From contig WAON01000271.1 in the NCBI GenBank assembly GCA_015521265.1, forward strand, positions 1 through 7,132: DNA of 7,132 nt. Direction: 5' to 3'. Position 1 is the stretch's first letter, and each line of letters begins with the position of its first letter. The translations under genes and the position numbers were made by a program. The notes under the pieces are model-generated. The model was not told the DNA's origin. It saw only the letters and a program-made list of their open reading frames with translations, and did no database searches. Of the stretch, positions 1 through 6,327 are shown piece by piece. This DNA comes from Desulfurococcales archaeon (GTDB lineage Archaea > Thermoproteota > Thermoprotei_A > Sulfolobales > Desulfurococcaceae).

Positions 1-420
1 TATGTAACCCTACGCAATACTCGTACAGATACTAGTGATAAACACTCATTGATCGATTCGACGGGTAAGCCGCTGAGCATCCTACTGGAATATCTCGGCA
101 GGATATACCCATCCCTAACAATAAACCGCTTAGAATACGGGTTATCGAGTAGTTTCACTAGAGACCTCTGGTTAATCCTCCCCAGCGAAACTATAATGTC
201 TCTACGTGGTGATAAAGACTTCGAGAAGAACACGTTGCGGAAGCTGATCGAGAGAAACATCCACGCCATTAACAACGCGGAGAAGAACAAGGGGATCAGG
301 GATCTTTACGAGCTGGGCTTGGAACTGATAGAGAAATATGAACATAGTCTTGCAGAGGATATACTCCCGGCTCTACAGATGATCCATCAGGCGATCAAGA
401 GTTTTAGGAGGCTTGGCTAA
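1..420 (+). CDS. cmr2: C-terminal part of probable Cas10/Cmr2 (type III-B CRISPR), 5' end outside window
   Basis: The frame is open from the first base of the window (139 sense codons to TAA at 418-420), so this is probably the tail of a larger protein. A TTG at 49 preceded by GTGAT at 35-39 is a possible internal or true start and would give a 123-residue protein. The visible part is almost all helical. It contains GLSSSF followed by RDL (DNA about 139-168), then a charged stretch with LRKLIERNI, then two amphipathic helices ending in SFRRLG. Cmr2/Cas10 proteins end in a helical domain (D4) with this general pattern, and D4 contacts the Cmr3 and small-subunit side of the complex. The catalytic GGDD palm and HD domains would lie upstream, outside the window. 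The immediate downstream neighbour is a convincing cmr3, and cmr2-cmr3 is a usual order. Alternative: a stand-alone small helical Cas subunit; the Cmr5 signature motifs are not seen. Confidence 0.6.
   Translation, partial: YVTLRNTRTDTSDKHSLIDSTGKPLSILLEYLGRIYPSLTINRLEYGLSSSFTRDLWLILPSETIMSLRGDKDFEKNTLRKLIERNIHAINNAEKNKGIRDLYELGLELIEKYEHSLAEDILPALQMIHQAIKSFRRLG
406..411 (+). promoter_or_regulatory. Shine-Dalgarno site for cmr3
   Basis: AGGAGG lies inside the last codons of the upstream gene, 11 nt before TTG 423. It is the strongest anti-16S match in the window. It supports translation of cmr3 from a TTG codon within a shared transcript. Confidence 0.6.
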
Positions 421-422
421 AA

Positions 423-1595
423 TTGCCGGAAGCACACCCCCTCATCTTATCATTCACCCCTCTAACCAGCCTATACCTCCAGGGCTATGGTGATAGAACA
501 CCGAATACGCCTGGGCCCGGGCAAATACCCGGCCGAGACCCGCTGCTTCCAAGGATCGAGACGTTGATTGGCGGGGTTGTAGACTATTATTATAGATCAA
601 TGCTTCCACAGTTGAAGCCTTGCCGTATAAATAGTTATGATGAATGCTCGTGGGAGAATAGGGTGTTTAACCCATTCCTAGATTTTCTATGCCTTAATAG
701 GGTGGATATAATCGGTATATATGGCCCCTTCCTAATAATGGAGTATAAGACTGTTGAAAGCGGGAAATTAGAGAAGGTTGTATTTATCGATGTGGATGAA
801 GGGCTCCTAGATATAGGTGTAACTAGGAATTTCGAAGGGATTAATGGGTATAGGGAGCTCTACGAGTTATGGAGGAAATACCATAAGGAGATCTTCCCAC
901 TGGATAGATATAGGGTTATGGAGGAGATCAGGGGTAATAGGGAAGAGATTACTGGAAACTTTATGATTTCAAGAGAAGAGCTTGTTAGGAGTGAAACCGG
1001 GATCATGATTGATCCATCGATGAAATCAACGGGCACGGGCATTGTTAGAGGAATGATTTATGGGAGGTCGAGTATAGACTACTATGGAGCACTAACAAGG
1101 TACCTGACACGAACTTCAAGATCGAACAATAAAGTTTTACCCGAGACATTCAAGATCAAAATTATGCTGTTAATACTGGTTAAACACTTCATACACGAGA
1201 GAGAGTTAAGGTTTCCGACTGGAATAGGCCCGAAAAGATCGATTTCAACTGTTACGGGAGAACTATTTAAGGAATATATAGATTTGAGGGAGGACGTAGA
1301 GGATTATTGTATAGTTACTTCACCAATACCCGAAGAACAACTACCCGATAATGCATGGGTTATACACCCGTTAACGGGTAAGTATCCACAAACAGTCTAT
1401 GCTATGGGATTCGCGAAATATGAAGATAAGGATGGGAAGGAGAAGCTCGTTTATCAGAAGTCAGCACCTATACCAGCAGTTGAACGTGGAGCAGTTTTCA
1501 AAGCTAAGGTAAATAATTCATCTAAGATAAAGTACTGCATACCCCTAAGCCTCCTTAGGAGAATAGCCGAGTTAATTAGTGGAGAAAAGACTTAG
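423..1595 (+). CDS. cmr3: Cmr3, RAMP-family subunit of the type III-B CRISPR effector complex
   Basis: Cmr3 pairs with Cmr2 at the foot of the Cmr complex and holds the 5' tag of the crRNA. The 390-residue protein keeps several family landmarks. The N-terminal beta strand FTPLTSLYL (11-19) corresponds to the usual TPLDTLFFR strand. PRIETLIGG (43-51) sits where PxPST-IGAL is normally found. GPFL (101-104) fits the internal strand motif. TGIMID followed by KSTGTGI (192-207) matches the usual RTGIxLD...T...G segment. Near the C-terminus GFAKYED and PAVERGAVFKA (351-361) match the PRRAVPAGSVYF region. The TTG start is the only plausible one: an in-frame TAG lies at 405-407, and the first in-frame ATG would remove the N-terminal strand. 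It follows the upstream gene by 2 nt, so the two are cotranscribed. The length is at the upper end for the family. The first 130 bases are C-rich and the rest is AT-rich. cmr4, cmr5 and cmr6 do not follow. Confidence 0.82.
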   Translation: MPEAHPLILSFTPLTSLYLQGYGDRTPNTPGPGQIPGRDPLLPRIETLIGGVVDYYYRSMLPQLKPCRINSYDECSWENRVFNPFLDFLCLNRVDIIGIYGPFLIMEYKTVESGKLEKVVFIDVDEGLLDIGVTRNFEGINGYRELYELWRKYHKEIFPLDRYRVMEEIRGNREEITGNFMISREELVRSETGIMIDPSMKSTGTGIVRGMIYGRSSIDYYGALTRYLTRTSRSNNKVLPETFKIKIMLLILVKHFIHERELRFPTGIGPKRSISTVTGELFKEYIDLREDVEDYCIVTSPIPEEQLPDNAWVIHPLTGKYPQTVYAMGFAKYEDKDGKEKLVYQKSAPIPAVERGAVFKAKVNNSSKIKYCIPLSLLRRIAELISGEKT

Positions 1596-1610
1596 ACCCG
1601 AACCCATACA

Positions 1611-1628
1611 TGTTTTATACTTAAAACA
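1611..1628 (+). promoter_or_regulatory. TATA-like promoter overlapping a perfect short palindrome
   Basis: TGTTTTA (1611-1617) and TAAAACA (1622-1628) are exact inverted repeats around TACT. The centre, TTTTATACTTA, looks like an archaeal TATA box. A start of transcription about 26 nt further on (near 1644) would leave a 20-30 nt leader before the GTG start of the membrane protein gene. The palindrome could serve as an operator, or simply reflect the AT symmetry of a TATA box. Confidence 0.5.
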
Positions 1629-1674
1629 CTCTAAGAAAACTATGAATGAGTACTTCCCTACATAGGTGTTTATT

Positions 1675-2022
1675 GTGGCGTTTCTCGAGAAGTTTATGCG
1701 TCGCAACTTCTACGGTCTCCTTGCCGGAGTATTGTTGATCCTTATAGCTTTCGACATCGTCGTCCTCGCCAAGGCGCTTCTAGGACTTGAACCAACTATT
1801 GTTGTAAACCTAGTTGTTATAGGTTCACTACTCATCGCTTACAGCCGTGTAGTGGGCGATCCAAGGGATTCCCTATACTACGTCTTCTGGGGTTCATTCA
1901 TCATACTCATAGGTATAAGCTATTTAACCTACTGGCTCAGCAGCGACTGGATCTATGGCTTAGCATTATTCCTCGGCGGGCTAGGCGGGTTAATAGCTTA
2001 TACAAGCTTTAAGCAACATTAG
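1675..2022 (+). CDS. Small membrane protein with four predicted helices, function unknown
   Basis: I do not recognise the family. The protein is very hydrophobic, with four likely membrane helices at about residues 15-37, 43-62, 69-91 and 95-115 (numbered from the longer GTG 1666 form). RR before helix 1, the R-V-V-G-D-P-R loop between helices 2 and 3 and the K near the C-terminus put both ends in the cytoplasm. There is no signal peptide, enzyme motif or conserved charged residue within the helices. Start choice: GTG 1675 is preceded by AGGTG (1664-1668) at a normal distance. GTG 1666 also fits the frame, directly after an in-frame TAG at 1663-1665, but would overlap that Shine-Dalgarno site. 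ATG 1696 is a third option. The gene begins about 80 nt after cmr3 and has its own TATA-like element, so it may be independent. Membrane proteins do occur as type III CRISPR accessories, but no CARF or CorA feature is visible. Confidence 0.7.
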   Translation: MAFLEKFMRRNFYGLLAGVLLILIAFDIVVLAKALLGLEPTIVVNLVVIGSLLIAYSRVVGDPRDSLYYVFWGSFIILIGISYLTYWLSSDWIYGLALFLGGLGGLIAYTSFKQH

Positions 2023-2200
2023 AACTAAGAAAATTGGTGTTAAGTAAAGTGTACTGCGTATATATTTGACTAGTTCTTTATACATGAATATTTCTTTGTC
2101 TAAAATACGTCAAGCCTAACTCTAATAGACGCTACCTTTTTCAAATAGCTATCCTATACTTATTATACATAGGTATGTAGTGCTTATTGGTGTATATGTC
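2023..2200 (+). promoter_or_regulatory. Intergenic region with TATA-like element at 2156-2167
   Basis: This AT-rich spacer contains ATACTTATTATA at 2156-2167. With normal archaeal spacing, transcription would start near 2189, upstream of TTG 2201 but downstream of GTG 2180. That favours the later translation start for the next gene. A weaker TATA-like TTCTTTATAC lies at about 2075-2084. Neither strand shows a tRNA-like fold or a C/D-box pair. Confidence 0.45.
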
Positions 2201-2704
2201 TTGGTTAAGAAGCAAGCTATCCTCGAGAAACTCCTGAATATTATTCCTGGTTTTCATGGCTATAGGAAGAAGGAGCATATCCGCGAAGACGACCGGTTGA
2301 TTAGGGAGTATATGGTTAGGATCCTAGAGGAGGCTCAGCGTGATCTAAGTGATGCGTTATCAATCCTTGCAGAGTATGATTTCTCAACTGCTGAAAGATT
2401 CGACTCGTTGATGAGGGATCTAAGGATCGTTACCGATAAGATTAGGTGGGCTGAGCACGGCTATGCACCACACTATAATATCGTTAAGATTCAAGAGGAG
2501 GATTTGGAGAAGATGAGGGAGATCGATGCGGGCCTCGTCGAGAAAGTTGAGTCGTTAAGGGATACTGCTGCTAAGCTTAGGGATGATGCTTCCATGGGTA
2601 ACCCGGTGAGGGATTATATTCCATTGTTAATGAAGAGTATTAGGGAGATTAGGGCGCTGTTACTGGAGAGGGAGAAGGTTATACATGGATGGATTCAGGA
2701 GTAG
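2201..2704 (+). CDS. Soluble helical protein upstream of SPFH gene, function unknown
   Basis: The product is about 167 residues, strongly charged and predicted to be mostly alpha-helical, with no membrane segment and no cysteines. A short N-terminal amphipathic helix (AILEKLLNII) is followed by PGFHGYRKKEHIREDDRL. Next come long helices rich in E, R, D and L, then GYAPHYNIVKIQEEDLEKM and a further helix pair. The PGFxGYRxKE...R..DRL and RxAxxGYxxxY...KI.E..L patterns give the impression of a conserved family, but I cannot name it. TTG 2201 is chosen over GTG 2180 because GGTG at 2189-2192 is well spaced and the putative TATA box lies too close to 2180. The longer form would add a hydrophobic 7-residue stub. 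The gene is on the same strand as the SPFH gene, 127 nt before it. It could be the soluble partner of that membrane system, in the place PspA takes in Bacillus, but it does not look like PspA (shorter, different motifs). Confidence 0.72.
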   Translation: MVKKQAILEKLLNIIPGFHGYRKKEHIREDDRLIREYMVRILEEAQRDLSDALSILAEYDFSTAERFDSLMRDLRIVTDKIRWAEHGYAPHYNIVKIQEEDLEKMREIDAGLVEKVESLRDTAAKLRDDASMGNPVRDYIPLLMKSIREIRALLLEREKVIHGWIQE

Positions 2705-2778
2705 CTTGTAGGGCTCATTGATATAAATAATTTAATTTGATGATTTTCTATCCCCCCCATATATCAGTGTTATCTAGC

Positions 2779-2823
2779 ATTTTTATAATACGTTTACAAT
2801 AAGGTTTAATTAGTGAACGGGTG
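2779..2823 (+). promoter_or_regulatory. Promoter and Shine-Dalgarno site of the SPFH gene
   Basis: ATTTTTATAATA at 2779-2790 is a good archaeal TATA box. Transcription would start near 2812, giving a leader of about 20 nt. GGGTG at 2819-2823 then sits 8 nt before TTG 2832. This is the most self-consistent promoter, leader and start arrangement in the window. Confidence 0.6.
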
Positions 2824-2831
2824 TATTAGCC

Positions 2832-3944
2832 TTGATCTTTGATAAGATTGGTAAGGGTCTCGGTAAAGCAGGACGTAAGATCTCCGGCCTCGAGCCGAAG
2901 GTTATCGAGTGGAAGGATGCTTCGCCGGAAGATATTGTTTGGAGGTATCCCGATGAAGTAATACCTTGGGGCTCAGTTGTTATTGTTAAGGAGTGGGAGA
3001 GGGCGGTATTCTATAGGGATGGTAAAGTATACGGCGTCCTGGGGCCGGGTAGGCATGTACTTGATACACAGAACGTACCCTTCCTAAAAGGCCTCGTCGA
3101 GGGATTGTATGGGGAGAGTATTTTCAAGGCAAACATTATCTATGTAAACATTAACCGCCGGCAGGGAAGGTTTGGAGGGAAAACTCAGACGGTTGAACTA
3201 ATACCCGTAATGTTCCACGGAGTCTATTATTACCGAGTAGCAGATCCAGCATTATTCGTAAACAAGGTTGTCGGGCCGGATGAAAGGTATACTAGTGAGG
3301 AACTAGACGAATACATACGGAGCTATTTCCAGACAAAACTAATGGCTTTCCTGAGCCAGAGCAGTATAAGGGATCTGTACCAGAAAGCCGACGAAGCAGG
3401 TAAGAGGGCCGGAATGGTATTGAGAAAGTACTTCGAAGAAATAGGCCTTACACTGGAAGACGTAATGTTTGAGGGGATAGATGTACCGCCAGAGTATAGG
3501 GAGCGCATGTTCTGGATACTGCAGGGAACAACTGCACCATACCTAGTACAGCAGGAGACTGCTAGGAAGTTCGCGGAGGCGATCAAGGAGACTAAGGCTG
3601 GTGGAGCAGCTTTCGGAACCGGAATCGTAGCATTACCCTATGCTATGCAGCCCCCACCACCACAAGCCTACCAACAACCAGCACCGCCGCAGCCGGCTCA
3701 GCAGCAGCCACAGCAGCCTCCGCCGGGGCAGCCGCCTGCAACTGCTGCAGCCGCAGCGGCTACGCCTGCACAGGCCCAGCCAAGCGGGTACGTGCCCCGA
3801 TGCCCATATTGTGGAAAGGGCCCGATCCCTGCTGGGGCCCGGTTCTGCCCCTACTGTGGACATGAGCTTAAATGGTGTCCTAACGGCCACGTAGTACCGG
3901 TTGATGCTAAGTTCTGCCCGGTTTGTGGAGCAAAGATCGAGTGA
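2832..3944 (+). CDS. SPFH/Band-7 protein of YdjI (virion-core-like) type with C-terminal double zinc ribbon
   Basis: The 370-residue protein has three parts. Residues about 24-255 form an SPFH domain of the YdjI/Band_7_1 type. Its hallmarks are WRYPDEVIPWGS (37-48), ERAVFYRDG (56-64), GPGRH (71-75) and LDTQNVPFL (77-85). A linker at about 272-320 is almost only Pro, Gln and Ala. The C-terminus has two zinc ribbons: C324-C327/C339-C342, then C349-H353/C362-C365, the second using CPNGH in place of a CxxC knuckle. There is no N-terminal membrane helix, so the protein probably binds membranes peripherally or through partners. In Bacillus, YdjI works with the zinc-ribbon membrane protein YdjG, with YdjH and with PspA; here two zinc-ribbon membrane genes follow. 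TTG 2832 is the only reasonable start, since an in-frame TGA lies at 2814-2816 and no ATG occurs before the SPFH core is well under way. The linker is locally GC-rich, which creates long false frames on both strands. Confidence 0.9.
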   Translation: MIFDKIGKGLGKAGRKISGLEPKVIEWKDASPEDIVWRYPDEVIPWGSVVIVKEWERAVFYRDGKVYGVLGPGRHVLDTQNVPFLKGLVEGLYGESIFKANIIYVNINRRQGRFGGKTQTVELIPVMFHGVYYYRVADPALFVNKVVGPDERYTSEELDEYIRSYFQTKLMAFLSQSSIRDLYQKADEAGKRAGMVLRKYFEEIGLTLEDVMFEGIDVPPEYRERMFWILQGTTAPYLVQQETARKFAEAIKETKAGGAAFGTGIVALPYAMQPPPPQAYQQPAPPQPAQQQPQQPPPGQPPATAAAAAATPAQAQPSGYVPRCPYCGKGPIPAGARFCPYCGHELKWCPNGHVVPVDAKFCPVCGAKIE

Positions 3945-3963
3945 TCTCCGGGGCGTGTAGGGG

Positions 3964-5163
3964 TTGGCTACGGAGAGCAGCGGGGTTTTTACTGGAACCT
4001 ACGAGTTCCGCTGTAAAAACTGTGGTTCACCACTAGATGTAAGCCCTGAAACAATAGTTGTTGTTTGCAGCTACTGCGGCTACCCCAACTGGATCAGGGA
4101 GGATTTGAAGAGCGAAATACTCATAGTCCCTGCTCTGAGCGAGTCTAAGATTATGGAGAAGGCTAGGGAGAGGGTGAGTACTGATAGGGATTTAAGGAAG
4201 ATCAAGAACATGATCAGCCTTGGGAAACCATACCTCCTATACATACCCTACTACTTCGCGAAAGCGAGCTCCGGGGCGGAGTATTGGGGACGTGTTAGGG
4301 TTAAGATGAGGAAGTGCAGTGGGTCGGGTAAGGATAGGAGCTGCAGCTACTACTCGAGGACTGTAGCCGTGTCGGGATACTATGGCCCCTTCCAGCAATA
4401 CCTATACGTGATCGCTAGGAGGGGCGTTAAAGCCTTCACGGTAAATGCCCTGGGACACTACTACTTAGAATCAAAGCCTAAACCGGTAAAGCTGGAGGAA
4501 GCAAAGCTTACGCGTAGCGGTACCCGTAGAATACTTGGTGTCGAAATAGATGAGAAGACTGCGGCTGATATACTGCTAGATGAACACCTAGACGCGTTGA
4601 GGGATAAGGTTACGGAAGAAATTGTTAATGAAGCTAAGCGGAAAGCGGACATGATGTATAGTGGATCAGTCGTTGGAGCATCCATTACCGAGAAAAGGAT
4701 TAAGCCGATGAATATAGACTTGAAAGTATCACGTATAACACTACTACCACTCTACATCATACCCTACACTTACCGGAACGGAGTATACAGGTTCTTTATG
4801 AGCGGCTGGGACGGCTTAACAATAGTCGCCGAAGAACCAATGAATATGCTGAGCAGGCTATCATGGGGGCTTGGAGGAGCACTAATATCCGGGATAATGG
4901 GCGGCTTAGCAGGTCCCGCAATAGTTATGGGTGGAAGAACCGGTGTCTTCATAGGATTACTACTAGGAATAATAGGGCTTACATCATCCTACTACACCTT
5001 CAAGATGGCTACTAGACCTGTTAGAGTAGAAGTTGCAAATGAAAGATTCGCCAGCGTTAAGGGATTCTTCAAGAAGACGAAAAGAGTACTAGGTAAATTC
5101 GGGGAAACGACAACGAGGAATAGGGCGCTGGATATACTAACTAATCTATTGCTGAGCAGGTAG
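3964..5163 (+). CDS. Membrane protein with N-terminal zinc ribbon and C-terminal helix pair (YdjG-like architecture)
   Basis: The 399-residue protein starts with a zinc ribbon (C17-x2-C20...C35-x2-C38). A long alpha/beta region follows, including LLYIPYYFAKA (91-101). Next comes the conserved-looking LLPLYIIPYTY...DG...EEP segment (260-292). Two Gly-rich membrane helices lie at about 302-322 and 327-347, and a basic tail of about 50 residues follows. The domain order matches the next gene, so they are paralogues. C118 and C127 form an extra pair in a polar insert absent from the paralogue, possibly a disulfide or a second metal site. The ribbon, large middle region and basic tail are all probably cytoplasmic, with a short hairpin in the membrane. 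TTG 3964 lies one codon after an in-frame TAG (3958-3960), and the next ATG would remove the ribbon. The gap to the SPFH gene is 19 nt, so cotranscription is likely. The family has no name I can assign; function as partner of the SPFH protein is inferred from context. Confidence 0.82.
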   Translation: MATESSGVFTGTYEFRCKNCGSPLDVSPETIVVVCSYCGYPNWIREDLKSEILIVPALSESKIMEKARERVSTDRDLRKIKNMISLGKPYLLYIPYYFAKASSGAEYWGRVRVKMRKCSGSGKDRSCSYYSRTVAVSGYYGPFQQYLYVIARRGVKAFTVNALGHYYLESKPKPVKLEEAKLTRSGTRRILGVEIDEKTAADILLDEHLDALRDKVTEEIVNEAKRKADMMYSGSVVGASITEKRIKPMNIDLKVSRITLLPLYIIPYTYRNGVYRFFMSGWDGLTIVAEEPMNMLSRLSWGLGGALISGIMGGLAGPAIVMGGRTGVFIGLLLGIIGLTSSYYTFKMATRPVRVEVANERFASVKGFFKKTKRVLGKFGETTTRNRALDILTNLLLSR

Positions 5164-5203
5164 CACATATATGACAAAGCATTCATTCAGTGTGTAATAT
5201 GAA

Positions 5204-5224
5204 TGGTTTTTATACGGTAAACCA
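5204..5224 (+). terminator. Possible T-tract terminator or operator between the two zinc-ribbon genes
   Basis: TGGTTT (5204-5209) and AAACCA (5219-5224) are exact inverted repeats with a 9-nt loop. A T5 run lies at 5207-5211, just downstream of the first zinc-ribbon membrane gene. Archaeal termination often occurs at T-runs. The same bases (TTTTTATAC) could instead be a TATA box giving a leader of about 70 nt for the next gene. Confidence 0.35.
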
Positions 5225-5253
5225 GCATAGTTCAACAAGCAAGTATTGATAAA

Positions 5254-5280
5254 GGGTTTTTAGACACGCTATAAAAACCC
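5254..5280 (+). promoter_or_regulatory. Inverted repeat overlapping a TATA-like box upstream of second zinc-ribbon gene
   Basis: GGGTTTTTA (5254-5262) and TAAAAACCC (5272-5280) form a perfect 9-bp inverted repeat with a 9-nt loop. The right arm includes CTATAAAAA (5269-5277), a good TATA box 31-39 nt before TTG 5308. As DNA it could be an operator blocking TBP binding. As RNA, made from an upstream promoter, it would be a leader hairpin. A G-rich Shine-Dalgarno candidate, GTGGGGG, lies at 5291-5297. Confidence 0.5.
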
Positions 5281-5307
5281 GATAAGCCGTGTGGGGGTTA
5301 TAAATAG

Positions 5308-6327
5308 TTGAGTAAGGAAGCCGTTTTAAAGCGTGAAGGCGGTTTTATACTGGTTAAGTGTCCTTATTGTGGAGCGGAGTATAGGGTTCCGGAAACCGTA
5401 ACTTATGCGACTTGCCCCTATTGTGGTACGACTTTTATGATTAATAAGCCGGGGGAGAGGATCGAGCATTATCTTTACCGTCTAATTATTGATAAGAATA
5501 AGGCTTATAGGCTTGCAAGGGATTTTGCAACTCAGCAGATCGGTGTAGTTGATGATCTGGTTGAGAATTCATCTTTTAAATCCGCTAAACTCTACTACCT
5601 ACCAATATACATCTACGAGATAAACATAAAAGTACCCTGTAAGGAAGAGGTTGAAGCTCTAGAGAAGCAGGAGGAAGAGATCGTGGAGCATAAAGCTAGG
5701 GAGCTTAAACTCAAAGTACACGGCGGGGAGGAGACGGAGTACGTTTTAAAGCCAGCTATAGACAAAATACCAATACCCTTCCCCAAAAACTACGGGTTCC
5801 CAGCCCGGTCAAGAATGTATTTCAAACCAACAATACTGAAAAACGGCGTCTACCTGCAGCCAACCCTAGACCCAATGAAGATCTTTGATGAAGTCAAGAA
5901 GCCCAGCCTAAACAAAGCAATAGAGGAAGCACGTATAAGTTGTAGCCGTGGATACGAGGTAATAGATGAATCAAAGTATAACGGCTTAGCACACTACCCC
6001 TTCTGGCACATAGTATATACGTATAATGGTAAGGATCATAATGCCGTGGTGGATGCTAGTGATGGAACAATAGTCTACCTAGAATACCCGTTGAGCATTA
6101 AGGGCCGCCTCACGGTTTTCGGCAGTGGACTGGGGGTTTTAGGGTTATCAACCGGGATCGGGGCTTACCTCTCAGCATCGCTGATAGGCGATCCCCTCCC
6201 CGGATTGATCGGTGGATTAGTAACGGGCCTCCCCGGATTCCTCTATGGTGCCTACCGAGTTGCTAGGTTTAGAGGAGAGTACAGGTTTAGGCCCGGTGAG
6301 GAAGCAGTATTCGTGCCTCCAAGGTGA
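5308..6327 (+). CDS. Second membrane protein with N-terminal zinc ribbon and C-terminal helix pair, paralogue of the preceding gene
   Basis: The 339-residue protein has a zinc ribbon at C18-x2-C21...C36-x2-C39, each half reading CPYCG. A soluble region follows with LYYLPIYIYEI, a highly charged E/K stretch, and YPFWHIVYTYNG...DASDGTIVYLEYP (230-261). Two Gly-rich membrane helices lie at about 268-292 and 297-316, with a short basic tail. The YTY...DG...E.P segment and the helix pair align with the preceding gene (Y268-T269-Y270, D283-G284, E291-P292 there), while the charged middle differs. The TTG start directly follows an in-frame TAG (5305-5307), and the next ATG would remove the ribbon, so the start is well fixed. 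It has its own upstream region of 144 nt, so it may be regulated apart from the SPFH gene. Its likely role is a membrane partner or scaffold in the same system; this is inference, with no enzymatic motif visible. Confidence 0.82.
   Translation: MSKEAVLKREGGFILVKCPYCGAEYRVPETVTYATCPYCGTTFMINKPGERIEHYLYRLIIDKNKAYRLARDFATQQIGVVDDLVENSSFKSAKLYYLPIYIYEINIKVPCKEEVEALEKQEEEIVEHKARELKLKVHGGEETEYVLKPAIDKIPIPFPKNYGFPARSRMYFKPTILKNGVYLQPTLDPMKIFDEVKKPSLNKAIEEARISCSRGYEVIDESKYNGLAHYPFWHIVYTYNGKDHNAVVDASDGTIVYLEYPLSIKGRLTVFGSGLGVLGLSTGIGAYLSASLIGDPLPGLIGGLVTGLPGFLYGAYRVARFRGEYRFRPGEEAVFVPPR

Noticed and set aside
49..420. Reading the first gene as Cmr5
   Set aside because: Length and helical content fit, but the Cmr5 signature motifs are absent, the frame is open to the window edge, and the SSSF...RDL...LRKLIERNI pattern fits the end of Cas10/Cmr2 better.
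2153..2173. CCTAT/ATAGG inverted repeat around the TATA-like element of the helical protein gene
   Set aside because: Only 5 bp with an 11-nt loop and mismatched extensions; expected by chance in AT-rich DNA.
2737..2743. TTGATGA resembling a C box of an archaeal C/D guide RNA
   Set aside because: The first base is not a purine and no D or D' box (CTGA) follows at a suitable distance on that strand.
2752..2758. Run of seven C upstream of the SPFH promoter
   Set aside because: A single short homopolymer with no partner G-run nearby; could be chance or a sequencing-sensitive site, not a feature.
3633..3894. Long open frames on both strands across the end of the SPFH gene
   Set aside because: They come from the GC-rich Pro/Gln/Ala linker codons; their products are low-complexity and have no start context, while the + strand SPFH frame has clear domains on both sides.
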